64,000 nt of DNA from Monodelphis domestica (taxonomy: Eukaryota > Chordata > Mammalia > Didelphimorphia > Didelphidae): the NCBI RefSeq assembly GCF_027887165.1, contig NC_077227.1, positions 444,224,395-444,288,394 on the forward strand, written 5' to 3'. The notes beneath the pieces were generated by a model that saw nothing but the letters and a program-made list of their open reading frames with translations, was not told where the DNA came from and did no database searches. Below, in pieces: positions 11,861 to 23,235 of the stretch; position 1 is the stretch's first letter; each line of letters begins with the position of its first letter. A program made the translations under genes and the position numbers.

Positions 11861-11903
11861 GCTTCTAGGGGCACCCCCATCAGAAGAGATGCATTGACAG
11901 CCA

Positions 11904-12110
11904 TGTAAAAATTAAATTATATTTCTACTAATAAAAATATTGTATTTTATGAGATTTATTATGGATTATTAGAAATCAAAGAATAAAGAAGATACAAGTA
12001 AAACCATGTGCTCATAGCTGATTTGTCCATTCGAAATCCCCATGCTTATCTTACCACTACATCATTGCAATGGAGGAGAAGAGAGAGAGGGAGGTGTTAC
12101 TGCCCCAATA
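11904..12110 (-). mobile_element. LTR-F-like fragment
   Basis: The plus strand 'TGTAAAAATTAAATTATATTT...ttttatgagatttatta' parallels the LTR of the relic at 43700-43979 ('tgtaagatttaaatt...ttttataagatttatta'), including the later 'gaggagaagagagagaggga' block. The right end is uncertain. Confidence 0.5.
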
Positions 12111-12719
12111 GCTTGAGATTATAAAAATGATGCCACTAATTGTTTAAAAAAAAATTATGGGACTTTGCTTAATGATTCTGTCTGATTCCAAGACAAGATA
12201 TACAAAAGTGTCATTGCACAGGGCCAAAGATAAACCAATCCAGGACGGATTGATGCACTTCTAAGCCAATACAAAGGACTTGAACCTAGTGTAAAGACTC
12301 AAGGTTGCGATGCTTAACATTCGTTAAGACATAGGCCTTTCTTGTATCCACACTCACTCTGAAAATACTTACAGATGTGTATCCCAAACTTGGCACCTAC
12401 TTGGCTTCTATAATCTAGTCCCTTTTCTATCTTTCATAGTGTGGCAAACTTTCTGTAGTCCTGGTTACTGACTGGGTAAATGCTTACTTGCTTAGATCAT
12501 TTTAATTGGGCCTTGATTCAAGGACCTGCTATAGATTTACTTTTCCTTTACTTGGAATTTTTACACATAAGACTTTGATAGTCTATATTTTCATCCAGAA
12601 ATTTTCTTTTTTATTTGGATTTTTCTGATGTCTTTTTAATTTCTCTTATCAGTTGATTCATATACCTCATAACTCAGCCATGCATCCCTAAGTGATCCTG
12701 TGTTTTTTCAATCACTCTC
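12111..12719. other. Unassigned interval
   Basis: AT-rich sequence with no recognised repeat or coding content. Confidence 0.3.
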
Positions 12720-13108
12720 TTCATGGTGAAATGTAAAATATTATTATTTTAAATTGCAAAGTTTAAATTCCTTTTGAGAAGAATTTTAGGTTAAGAAAGA
12801 TGATACCTCTCTGAATCCAGAAACTGAACTGTTTGGAGAAGACACCATGAAGATGCCTCCAGACCACAAGCTGCAGAAGAAAATTAAGAATGAACTTTTG
12901 GTGTGGTTGATTGAACATTTATTTGTATGTATACTTTCATGCCAAAGGGGACTGCCCCTAACTGGCTTTTAGTCAATGCATGTAGCAATTATTGGTTTTG
13001 GTTTTTTTTTTTCTCCTCTTATCCTCAATTTATTGTAATCTCTAAGTTGATTATGTTTTCATGATCCTTTTGGGGAAAATCTTTCCCAACAAGGATCAAA
13101 CAGAGAAA
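12720..13108 (+). mobile_element. 3' internal segment of an LTR-E/F retroviral element
   Basis: 12945-13108 repeats window positions 1-159. The part upstream, around 12810-12950, is the reverse complement of 39230-39440 in the minus-strand relic ('ctgtttggagaag', 'atgccaaaggggac'). Elements with LTR-E and LTR-F therefore share an internal region. Confidence 0.6.
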
Positions 13109-13405
13109 TGTAAAAATGGAGATTTGGACCCCAGACTTTAATCCCCAGAAGTCCTTGCTAGTTCCCAGATTGCCCTCTAATCTCCCTGAATCTCACCTGA
13201 GTTGGAGAACACAATGGCTATTTAAACTGACTGTACTGCCTACTCTCTCGGCTTCTGCTTATGGGCACATGCGGCTCTCTACCTAGCTGGCAAAATGTAG
13301 GTTGCATGTGCTTTCTTATTTTATATTTTCCTTATTTCTTAATCTTTAATAAACCTCTAAAAATATAATACTTTTAGCAGAGAAACTAAAATTTAAATCT
13401 TAACA
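13109..13405 (+). mobile_element. LTR-E copy 3 (3' LTR)
   Basis: It starts TGTAAAAATGG and ends CTTAACA, with AATAAAC near 13348. It directly follows the element's own internal sequence. It is shorter than copies 1 and 2 because blocks before the terminus are missing. Confidence 0.7.
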
Positions 13406-13407
13406 GC

Positions 13408-13505
13408 ATCTAGATCTAGTATGATATCTTCTCCCAAAAGAGTTGGCATCTAGTATGGTGTTTTCTCCCAGGGGAAAGGGCATCTAGTATGTTTTCTCCA
13501 AGGGA
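13408..13505 (+). repeat. Short imperfect tandem repeat
   Basis: The motif 'catctagtatg...ttttctccca' recurs three times at spacings of about 40-50 bases, with diverged linkers. Confidence 0.5.
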
Positions 13506-13529
13506 TATTGGTCTCCAGAATCTCCAGGG

Positions 13530-13658
13530 TGTAAGGCATTGTGTGGTATTTGGCACTGAGGCTCTGGGAGTAGATACATTTTTGAGTTTTATCCTTATTC
13601 CTGATTAAGGAGTGGATTTTCAGATTACTTGGTAGGTCTGTATTTTTTCCAATTTAAC
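13530..13658 (+). mobile_element. LTR-K 3' end fragment
   Basis: 'cctgattaagga...gattacttggtaggtctgtattttttccaatttaaca' matches the poly(A)/U5 end of LTR-K (compare 14208-14266). The 5' part is absent. Confidence 0.45.
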
Positions 13659-13704
13659 ACATACTTTATCCCATTTCACACACCCTCTCTTACTTCCAGG
13701 AGGG

Positions 13705-14266
13705 TGTCAACTTGAAATCTGAAGACCCCAATTCTGCCCCTGTCCCCTGAGAATTCACTTGAAGGATAGTCCTAGACTCACCCATTTCAGACTGAATAGT
13801 AGACTTATCTCAGCTTAGGTGGGGCTAGCAGATCTAATCAAATGCTAATTACCCTATTAGTCTTAGAAGTTTTCCCCATTGTATCAGAGATCCATTCCCA
13901 AGAGGACCAACACCTGTGCAGGAACCATCCTTTTAGTATCTATTGTAAGTAGAACCTCCCTGATACCCCAGCCTCTGGCCAGGGCTTCTTTCCCAAGGCT
14001 GCTTGCAAGCTGTCCATATAGGTTTGATGTCCTGAATTTCCCAAAGGGTATAAAACTTCCCCGGGTTCTATTGTTCTTTGGAGAATTTTCTAGCATGTTG
14101 GTTCCTTCCAGAAATACTGTCCCCAGAGCCCTAGGGTTTTGACTCTGTGTAGTTTTGGGTGCTTGACTCTGTGATAGTGGCCATTATATTGGACCTTTCT
14201 CTTTCCTCATTAAAGATTTGGTTTTATCTGACTACTTTAGTAGTTCTGTGTTTTTCCAAGTTGACA
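13705..14266 (+). mobile_element. LTR-K copy 4, solo LTR
   Basis: It starts TGTCAACTTG and ends CCAAGTTGACA, an inverted repeat of about 10 bp. GGGTATAAAA near 14048 looks like a TATA box and ATTAAAG near 14211 like the poly(A) signal. Flanking 4-mers are AGGG and AGGA (3 of 4 match). It is the best plus-strand reference for this family in the window. Confidence 0.75.
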
Positions 14267-14300
14267 AGGACAGGGGGTGGGGAGTGAAATTGTCTTGTTT

Positions 14301-14432
14301 TACATATATATATATATATAAATATATATATACACATATATATATACACATATACATATACATATATACACATATATATAACCAAACACACACACACATG
14401 CACACACACATACACACAAACACATACATTCA
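14301..14432 (+). repeat. Compound (TA)n/(CA)n microsatellite
   Basis: Alternating TA and TATACA runs pass into CA-rich repeats. Open frames on both strands here (YIYIYI- or VCVCVC-like) are artefacts of the repeat. Confidence 0.9.
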
Positions 14433-14774
14433 CAGGAGTGTGGAGGTTGCACAGCCAAGTTGAACCAAACCCTATTTGTTCATACTTAAGGTCATATTTA
14501 GGTAACCTTGGCCAATTATCTAAAAACCTATAGGTCCACAATTTGAGGATACATATCCAGCAATAGTCCTTTCCTCCAAACTTGCTGAGGCAGACACATT
14601 TCTGTGATTCCCCATAGTTATAACAAGCTCTTGATTAAAGAGCAGTTCAATTTCCCAAACATATGAGTTTGTTGTCAAGTTTCACTCACCCAGATGATAT
14701 GTCATGATGAGTCTAGTCTGGAACTCAATTCATTCCTGTGGATATTACACAAATCCCACTGGGGCCTTCAAATA
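14433..14774. other. Unassigned, possibly LTR-derived
   Basis: 'cttgattaaagagcag' resembles the LTR-K poly(A) region, but no full LTR structure is visible. Confidence 0.25.
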
Positions 14775-14869
14775 TGTTAACCTGAAAAAACACAGTCACC
14801 AAAACAGTTACAAAAGAATACATTTTTAATCAGGACAAGGTAGTCAATGCTCTTGTGGCCACCACACAA

Positions 14870-14937
<68 letters not shown>

Positions 14938-15289
14938 CCACCTGGGAACAATATCCCTGGAAAAAAACAACAAAGAATGGGAATTTCTGTCCAACTAAAG
15001 AACTTGAGATCTACTTATACCTAGGGAATATATCCAAAGAGAAACAACTTACTAGTTACTTAGGGGCTTGGGAAAGAGGTTGTAGCCTGAGGCTAGGGAT
15101 CTGGTAGACTTTAAAGTACAATATGAGAAACTAAGAAAATAAAAAGAAAGGTACTACCTCTACCTGTTCTATGTAGGGTGCTCAAAGGGTGCTTAATGGC
15201 CTATTGTTCATGTGTCTGGGAGTTTTTTGAAGGCAAGCTCCCATAAATAATCCCTAAAATAATTTGGGATTTCATAAACAAAATTGTCA
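14775..15289 (-). mobile_element. LTR-K copy 5 with an internal microsatellite
   Basis: Colinear with copy 3 ('cagttacaaaagaata', 'gggaatttctgtccaactaaagaactt', 'cctattgttcatg'). A perfect (CA)n tract lies at about 14874-14934. No TSD was found. Confidence 0.6.
14874..14934 (+). repeat. (CA)n microsatellite
   Basis: About 30 uninterrupted CA units inside an LTR-K copy, at a point where copy 3 has only a short 'cagatatatacacag'. Confidence 0.95.
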
Positions 15290-15729
15290 GTGCTATACAC
15301 ATGTAAGTTAATATTATTTCTTTCATATTTCCAAGGGTAGCAATTTCACACAACTCGACACAGCTATACATTTAATGAAATCGGTCTTTTCCAAGCATAT
15401 CTAAAAGAATGAAGGGACTACCCTATGGTACTACATTTCCCATGATAGTGGAGCATGGAGAGTGGTCACTAATTGGAAAACAGCCTGAGGACTCCATTTC
15501 CCATGGGATACAGTAACTAAAGCACTGATTACATCACAAGTAAAGGCCAGTTCATGAGGTAGTCAGGGTTAGTTGTTGCAGAAGAGCAATTTCAACCTCA
15601 GGGCAAGAGGAAGAGAGTTATTTGGAAGGAGATTTCTTAGAGAGCTAAGTGGAGGGTGATAGGAATCCAGGAATTCCAACATGTTTCTGATTTCCCAGCC
15701 AGGTTGTGGAGGTAGACTGTCACTCTGTA
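15290..15729. other. Unassigned interval
   Basis: No repeat family or gene was recognised. Confidence 0.3.
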
Positions 15730-16560
15730 GACACACAGAATTCCAAGGAACTTCAAAAGCCATCCAGTCTAATCCATTGCTGGCCAGAAAGCATCTCTTC
15801 ATCATCACTGACAAGTAGGAACATAGGAACTGACTAGCCTTTGCTAGAAGACCTCTAAGCAGCATCTAAACCTTTTTGAGGGATTCTGTTTTATGTTCTG
15901 AGATTTTCCCTTCTTTTAAATTTAAATCAATCTTTGTGTAACTTCACACATTATTCAGAATTCTTCTCTCTTGGACCAAGCAGAAATCAAATGCCTCTCC
16001 CATGGTTTGTTGCTGTTGTGAATCATGTCTGACTTTGTTACTCCGTTTTGGGTTTTCTTGGCAGACATACCAGAGTGGTTTTCCCTTCCAGCTCATTTTA
16101 CAGATGAAGAAACTAAGGCAAACAAGATTAAGTAATTTCCCCCAAGTTTTACAGCTAGTAAATGTCTGAGGCTGGATTTGAACTCAGAAAGATGTTTTCC
16201 TCTCTTCAGTCCAGACTCGCTATCTACTGTGACATTTAGTTTCCATGATAACCTTTTGAAAAACAGCTGTTATACTGCCTTTCTTCTTGAGGTTGGAAGA
16301 TCTGGGACATTTTAGAGTAATCTCCAATGTTACTTTTAATTCTTGCTATGGTAAATTCCTAATATCCCTTTCTGTTCTTCTATTTCAAAGATCCTCGTGT
16401 GGATCTGATATTCTATATTTTAGACCTCCTTTAGCCCCCAAATTCAACTTTTTATTACTCTAAGTTATTTTGAAATCTTGTTTTAAAGATCATATCCCTT
16501 TCCTAGTGGACCAAATACATATCTGCATCCCTGATATGGCAATTTTCCTGCTCTTCAAGT
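15730..16560 (+). mobile_element. L3/CR1 LINE 3' fragment
   Basis: It carries the old L3/CR1 3' wording: 'aagccatccagtctaatcc', 'agaagacctctaagcagc', 'cttggaccaagcagaa'. A CORE-SINE interrupts it at about 16005-16255. The right end is approximate. No reverse transcriptase frame survives. Confidence 0.6.
16005..16255 (-). mobile_element. CORE-SINE, second type
   Basis: The plus strand shows 'tttgggttttcttggcagacat', 'cattttacagatgaagaaact', 'cagctagtaaatgtctgaggc' and 'tggatttgaactcag' in order. This is the reverse complement of the marsupial SINE also seen at 18258, 21069 and 27005. Confidence 0.75.
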
Positions 16561-16899
16561 TTGTTCCTCTGCCACTAGAGTCGGGAGTACTCATGGCATT
16601 GTAGGACACTACCAATGACTTTATTGTTTTATTTTTTTTAATAGATGCCCTTTGCTTTTTAAACCACAATCATGTTGTGATAGGCTGCTTGCTATTTTAA
16701 GATCCTCCCAGTAACAAAGAAGAATATTCAGGTAAAACCATGTGACACAGTGGACTGCATCTGTTAGCAAATATAACTTGTAGTGCGCCACTTTACCCCC
16801 ATCCTGTCCCAGAGGACAATGGTGTATTTCATCATCTATCCTCAGGAACCATTATTGGTCATTGCTTTTAATCTGAGTTCCACTGCTTCTTAGGTTTTT

Positions 16900-17210
16900 T
16901 TGTTTGTTTTTGTTAAAATAGTCATGCACTTTGTTTTCTTGGTTTGTATTCTTTACTCTATATCATTGCATATGTCTTCCCTTGTTTTTGGGAATTTCTC
17001 ATCTTCAAAATAATACTCCATTACATACATTTCCTAATCAATGTGCATCTATTTTTTTTCTAGACTTCTGCTGTTACAAAGGCTGATGCTATGAATATTT
17101 GGGTACATGTGGGACTTTTCTCTTATTTTTATTGTTGGGGTAGAGGCCTAGAATCTCTGTGCCTTTAGTATCTGGAGCTGTAAAGTACTGGTAAATTATT
17201 TGGCAGTGAA
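16900..17210 (-). mobile_element. Old L1 3' fragment
   Basis: 'ttcatcttcaaaataatactccattac', then 'atcaatgtgcatct' and 'gctatgaatatttgggtacatgtggg' match, with divergence, the same part of the better L1 copies at 30150-30300 and 36490-36620. Confidence 0.65.
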
Positions 17211-18257
17211 CTTCTCATTACCTAGAGACACTTTTTCAGAGGAAATAGTCTCCTTTCTTTCTTTTTGAAACCAAACACAAATTCTTTTTATTTGTGGGAA
17301 TACCATTTTACATCAACTCCATTAAAACCTAAAACCAGAAATAGTCTCCTTTCAATCAATCAATCAATCTACAAACCTACCATGTTCTAGGCTTTGAGCT
17401 AGGTATCAAGGGGATATAAAGACAAATGTGAAAAAAATTCCTGATGTCACACTTACATTCTGTAACTGTCTTCCCTTAGGAGTTCATAAGATTTATTTTA
17501 TGGAGGAGGAAATATCTAGAGAGGTAAATAACCATGTGTAAAGTCACACACATTGTAAGTTGGACAGCTGAGATTTTAACCTAGATTCTTTATTTTCAAA
17601 TTCCCTTTAATTTCCTTTCTTTGCTTATCTCTGGATCTTCTGTTTCCTGTAACCTACCTAAGTCTGTGAGGAAATGCTTTGTTAATTCCCTGGTATATAA
17701 ATATGAAATCATCATTATTATTTTAAAAGATGCAATGTCATTTCCTCTCTCTGGCTTTAGAATCTCTTTGTTGGCTTCCCATGTCAGTGGTGCCACCTCC
17801 TGTTCAAATGGAACCATAGCAGACTCTGATAACAGACAAAATTACAGACTAAATTCCTGAGGAGGTTCATTTACAATCAGCTCCAGAATGGAACTGCATC
17901 ACAAATCCAAGAGAACAAATGTTCTGAGAAGCAGTGGAATCGTCTGCTTGTTCTGTGCAGCTATCTCCACACCGACAGGGATTGACTCATTCTCTAAATT
18001 GAGGGGCGGCTGCTTTGGATGATAAATGAAATTACTTCCTCCTAATGTGTTTTGTCACATTGTACTTTCCTATATAGTTGTAAGCTGGTCACAGGGTATG
18101 CTTCCAAAAAACCAGCAAGATGAAACTGGAAGGTAGTGGGTGTCAACCCACAGAACATTTGACGTTTTTCTTGATTGCAAAATCTCTAACCAGCCAAAGG
18201 AATTGGCATTATGCCTGCCTCAACTCCCATGTTGGCTTGCTAGTAAAAGAAACCTTT
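17211..18257. other. Unassigned interval
   Basis: A short (TCAA)n run lies at 17355-17371. 17470-17580 weakly resembles MIR. No coding content was recognised. Confidence 0.3.
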
Positions 18258-18465
18258 TGTTGTTGTTCAGTCCCTTTGTGACCCTTCATGGGGTTTTCTT
18301 GACCGATATACTGTAATGGCTTTCCATTTTTCCATCTCATCTTACAGATGAGGAAACTGAGGCCAACAGGATTAGGTGACTTGCCCAGGGTCCCACAGCT
18401 AGTGTCTGAAGTCTGGTCTTCCTGACAGGCCTGGTGCTCTGTCCTCTGAGCCTTCTAGCTACCCT
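18258..18465 (-). mobile_element. CORE-SINE, second type
   Basis: The plus strand reads 'gttgttgttcagtccctttgtgaccc', 'ggggttttcttgac', 'ttacagatgaggaaactgaggc' and 'gacttgcccagggtcccacagct', ending near the tRNA-like head 'gagccttctagctacc'. Confidence 0.8.
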
Positions 18466-18529
18466 AAAAGAGATTACTTGGACTATTACTCTTACCCCTA
18501 AAATCTCGACTTTTCTTACATGTAAGTGG

Positions 18530-18740
18530 TTCAGGGGATAAAGCATTGACAAGTTCAAATCTGGCCTCAGCTACTCACAAGTTTTGTGATCCTGGGCAAG
18601 TCATTTGACTACTTTGTGCCTCAATTACCTCATTTGTAGAATGGGGCTAGTAACAGCATATATTTCCCAGGGCTATCTTGAGGAAAAAAGGAAATTGTAT
18701 TGATAAGTATAGTACTTGAGTGCTATATAAATAACATTTT
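18530..18740 (+). mobile_element. MIR/CORE-SINE
   Basis: 'gttcaaatctggcctcag', 'gtgatcctgggcaagtcatt', 'cctcatttgtagaatgggg' and a tail ending 'tgctatataaataac' appear in the standard order. Confidence 0.75.
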
Positions 18741-19734
18741 TTGTTTCATTTAACCCTTTCAACGATGGCAAGATTACCTATTATATTGAGGTGACTGAGA
18801 AAGGTTCCAGAGTTGACTGTTAGATGAACTCCAAGTCCAGAAGTTTTGAATAGCTCACTATAGGCAAGGTAATCACCCTGGTTCATAACTCTGCTTCCTC
18901 TTTTCCTTCTCCCTATCCTACCCTTTTAGGATTCCTATAAATCCTTGCTTGTTTTCTTCACTAAACTGCAATTTAAGCAAGTTTTGCAAATATATGTGGG
19001 TGAAATATATCTGTAAAATTTGTTTGAAAATAATCGTGCCTGGAGCCATAATTAGCCTGGTCCAACCAGGGCTTTGTCTATGGATGCCACCATGTGGGGA
19101 AGCACACTTTTGTTTTCCCAGCAATGACTGTGGTCCCCAGGTCTTGCCTCAAAATCTTGCAGAGGTCTCCATAACAACTGTTTCCAGATACTAATAGGCC
19201 AGAGACCTGTTACTGTCCCTTTCCAGGGACCTATCTTCGTTTCTATTCCCAGTTGGGAGAAGGACCAAGTATCCTTGGGAGATGAATTATTTCTTTTGTC
19301 AAGACTAATTTTATGGTAAGATTTTTGTATTACTATGACTCTCCCCTCAACTGTACCCTCATTGGGATTTTATCCTGTACTGATGTGGTACCCTATTCCA
19401 CCCTCCCAAATGTATTTATTCCAGGCACAACTTAGGCTAGTTATGGTTTTGTCTCTGACATGTTCCTGGTCTACTTCTAAAGGATTCCATCTTGCATAAG
19501 AGAAGAATCTTATCATTTTTGCCAAGGTCATCTGGACCTAGGGTGTGTGCCAGGGACCATTCCATAATTAATTTAATTATAAGGCTAAAGAATCAGAGAC
19601 TTAACTGTCTTGTTCCAAGAGAGGAACAAGTTCAATGTGAAGATCAAGAAGTATGGGTTAGCTACAACATTCCAAAAAGCAATGTAAGTTAACAGAGATG
19701 GACAATTATTCCAGTCGAGGCCTCTCATTAGAAG
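18741..19734. other. Unassigned interval
   Basis: 18745-18850 may be a degraded MIR. No gene, LTR terminus or open frame with a recognisable domain was found in the rest. Confidence 0.3.
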
Positions 19735-19850
19735 CAATATGGTATAATGGAAAATAGCATGGACTCTGGAGTCAGAGATGCTAGGTTCAAATTGTCCTTT
19801 GATGTTAGCTGTATAACCTCAAGTAAGTTATAAAATGAGGAAGTTAGATT
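19735..19850 (+). mobile_element. MIR-like SINE fragment
   Basis: 'tggtataatggaaaatagcatggactctggagtcagag' matches the head of the SINE at 47620 ('tggtataatggcaagaacactggctttggagtcagag'). Confidence 0.65.
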
Positions 19851-19905
19851 AATTCAGGGTTTCTTATTGGAGTCTGTGATCTTGGCTTAAAAATATTTAG
19901 GTTAT

Positions 19906-20103
19906 GGGGGCAGCTGGGTAGCTCAGTGGATTGAGAGTCAAGCCTAGAAATGGGAGGTCTTAGGTTCAAATCTGGCCTTAGACACTTCCCAGCTGTGTGA
20001 CCCTGGGCAAGTCACTTGACCCCCATTGCCTAGCCCTTACCACTCTTCTGCCTTGGAACCAATACACAGTACTGATTCCAAGACAGAAGGTAAGGGTTTA
20101 AAA
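19906..20103 (+). mobile_element. tRNA-headed CORE-SINE with 16-bp TSD
   Basis: A well-preserved copy running GGGGGCAGCTGGGTAGCTCAG ... 'gaccctgggcaagtcacttg' ... 'cagaaggtaagggttt'. Direct repeats at 19890-19905 and 20104-20119 differ at one base. An intact head and long TSD suggest a fairly recent insertion. Confidence 0.9.
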
Positions 20104-21068
20104 AAAATATTGAGGTTATTGTATTTTAGTATAATTATTTTCCTTTTTAATGCTATATATGCCACTTCCAGGTTCTTCTCCTGTCTCCATTACTCCTTTG
20201 AGGTTCATGTTATTCATATGTACTAGTCTGTCAAAATCATGGTAGCTGTTCTCTACAGATTGCCAGGCCACTTCCCTTCCTTCTGGTACCTGGTTCACAA
20301 TTTTTCTCTCCTCTCCAACTCCTGCTTGCATACTAGGGAATTTCAACACATATCTTGACTCATTCTCAAATACCTTAGATACTCAGTTCCCCAACCTACT
20401 CACTTCCCAAAGCTATCCTCTAACCCTACCTCAGCCACACACAAAAATAGTCACACCCTTGATCTTATTATCCACAAATGTACCACCTCCACATTCAAGA
20501 ATCCCCTTGTCCTACCATAATCTATTGGTTTTTCACTTCTCCTTCTGCCTTCCATTACAGAACTGTATTCTTCATCTGCATGAGGACCTTTAATCCATTA
20601 ACCTCTCAATTCTTTCCTCGACCATCTCCCCTGCATTAAATGCTCTCTCTTCTTTTTCCCCATCTTGACTCCTTGGTGAACCAATTCAACTCTCCGCTCT
20701 CCTCCTCTCTTGAATTCCAAGTTCCCTTATCATACTGCTAATTACACCCAGAGAAGAGTCAGCCTTAGATCACTCCTACCATTTGTTACCTTCACTTCTC
20801 CACACTGAGTGCTGAATGAAGATAGAGAAAATCATAAAACATTCTGATCTGGTCCACTACAAATGTGTGTTATACAACCTCAGCAGGGCTCTCACTGTTG
20901 CTAGGTAATTTATCAACCCATTATCCTGGTCTCCATAGTGACTCTTCCAAAATTTTTCATTCCTCAAACCTTCCATGACTTTCTCTCCCCCTGAACTTCT
21001 TGGCTGAGAACCTTGCCTAATATTTTATAGGAAAAATTGGCCATTTGCCATGAACTCTCTCTTCTCCA

Positions 21069-21300
21069 GCTAGGTGGCATAGTGGATAGAGTGCTGGACC
21101 TGAAGTGAGTAGGACTCATTTTCCTGAGTTCAAATCTGACCTCAGATACTAGCTGTGTGTTATCACCTAACTCGGTTGCCTCTTATTCCTCATTTGCACT
21201 GGAGAAGGAAATGATAAACCATTCCAGTATCTTTGCCAAGAAAACCACAAATGGGATCACAAAGAGATAAGCCTGGAAAACAATGGAACAACTCTCCACC
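21069..21300 (+). mobile_element. CORE-SINE, second type, in L2
   Basis: 'gctaggtggcatagtggatagag' head, 'gagttcaaatctgacctcag' core and tail 'ccattccagtatctttgccaagaaaac' in the plus orientation. It interrupts the L2 reverse transcriptase region. Confidence 0.8.
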
Positions 21301-22282
21301 TTCTTCATCTTCTATCACTCAGTTTTTTTGCCTCTCTCCTCCTTACCCCCTGTGACACGTGAAGTCACCTTACCGAGACTAACCCTTGTGCTCCTTCAAG
21401 TGAACCAGTTCCATCTCGTCTCCTTCAATAGATTGCACCACTAATCAATCCATTGCCCTTATTAGTTTTACCGTCTCACTTTTATTCTTACACTAATGAT
21501 CTCTTGGTTGCCAAATTCCATGGCTTTTTCTCAATCCTCACCCACACTGATTTCTCTTTGACACTATTGACCATTCTTTCCTTCTTGATACTCTCTTGTC
21601 TCTTGGTTTTCAGACACTAGTCTCTCCTATGTCTCATTCAAAGTTTGTATACAGTTGTGTCTTCTCTCTCTGTACTACTTCCTTTAGTGATCTCTTCAAG
21701 CTCTCATGCATTTAATTGTCTCTATGATGATGATTCTTAATACTAACCTGTCCTCCTCCCACCTCTTCGCTGCCCTCCAATCTTGAATTGCCTACTAGCT
21801 TTCAAACATCTAATACTAGATTTCCAGTAGATATCTTAAATTCAGCATATCCAAAATTGAAGTATCTTTCCCCCAACCCCTTTATCCTCCCTTCCTTATT
21901 ACTCTAAAATGTAACATCATCCTTCTTAATTCTTAAGGCTCCCAAATCCAATCTGTTGCCAAGGCACATCAATTTTACCTTTGTAACATCTCTTGCATAT
22001 GTCCTTTTTTCTCTTCTGACATTGCCACAAGGGTATAAGCCTTCATCACCTCCTGCCTGGACTACTGTAATATTCTGCTGGTAGGTCTGCCTGACTCTTT
22101 CTCTTCCTGTTCCAATCTATCCTCCATTCAGTTGCCAAAATAATATTCCTAAATCCTCAGTTCAACCATGTCACCCCCTAATCAGTAGACACAAGTAGCT
22201 CCTTATTGCTTCTAGGATCAAATACAAAATGCTCCATTCGGCATTCAAAGCCCTTTGTAGTGGTCCAGCCCCTACAAAACTT

Positions 22283-22928
22283 TTCCCGTGGGTTTTAATC
22301 ACCTGTGGAGGGAGACTAAAGACTGGGAAAGCAATGGGTAAAGGGTTTAAGGACTAGAGAGGGAGAGACATAGGTTGAACAAAACACACAAGAGACACAA
22401 AGAGACAGCATGTCAGCAGGCCAGCACTCAGAGGGAAAGTGAGTGATTTCACAGCAGTGTTTATTATAGGTCAACAGCATTGGGGGTTTTGGGGATGTTA
22501 ATCAAACATGGGAAACAGTAAAGGTTTTAACACAATATTAACCTCCAATTACAAGATAAAGGAACACAATGGAGTAGCAGTTGTTTAGCCAGTGTTCAGG
22601 AAGAGTATTTTGCAAATCTGTCCTGACTAAGGAAAAAATTTCTGCCTTCCCAGAACCCTGGTTCAGCCCTATTTAGATGGAAAGTCAGGCCTTTGAGTTT
22701 CCAAAAGACCCTTTCAATCTATCTGCCATCGGCTGTAGTTTTCACAATAACAGAGGCTTAATTTTTAAGTTCAACAAAATTTAAACCCAATTCAATTGAA
22801 GGATTCATAAATCAATCATGTGAAATATTAGAAATATATCCATAAGTCTGGTCCATGAACACTTTGTTCATTTGAGTCAGCTTTTGAGTATATCTTTGTC
22901 TTCAATATTTTCATGATTTATTATAACT
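22283..22928 (-). mobile_element. LTR-like insertion in L2
   Basis: It separates L2 text ending 'tggtccagcccctac' from text resuming 'ccttcaccttttataatct'. The plus-strand 'gtgtttattataggtc' gives AATAAA on the minus strand. Clean TG..CA ends and a TSD could not be placed. Confidence 0.4.
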
Positions 22929-23235
22929 GAAACCCTTCACCTTTTATAATCTAGTCTCCTCCTATTTTTCCAGTCTTCTTACTTTATTCCCCAGTTGATA
23001 TTCTTTGACCCAGTGACACTGGTCTTTTGGCTGTTCCATGAACAAGACACTCTATCTCTTAGCTCCAGGGATTTTCTCTGGCTGTCCCCCAGGCCTGGAG
23101 GCTCTCTCTTCTCTACTGTTTCCATTTACCTTTCTGGTTTCCTTTATGATCCAACTAGAATCCCTCACTTGTTAAAATTGGAAGCCTCCTCCAACCTCTC
23201 TTAATTCTAGTGCCTTCCCTTGTAATTATTTCCTA

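Noticed and set aside
14218..14541. Open frames on both strands rich in Ile/Tyr or Val/Cys
   Set aside because: Produced by the TA/CA microsatellite.
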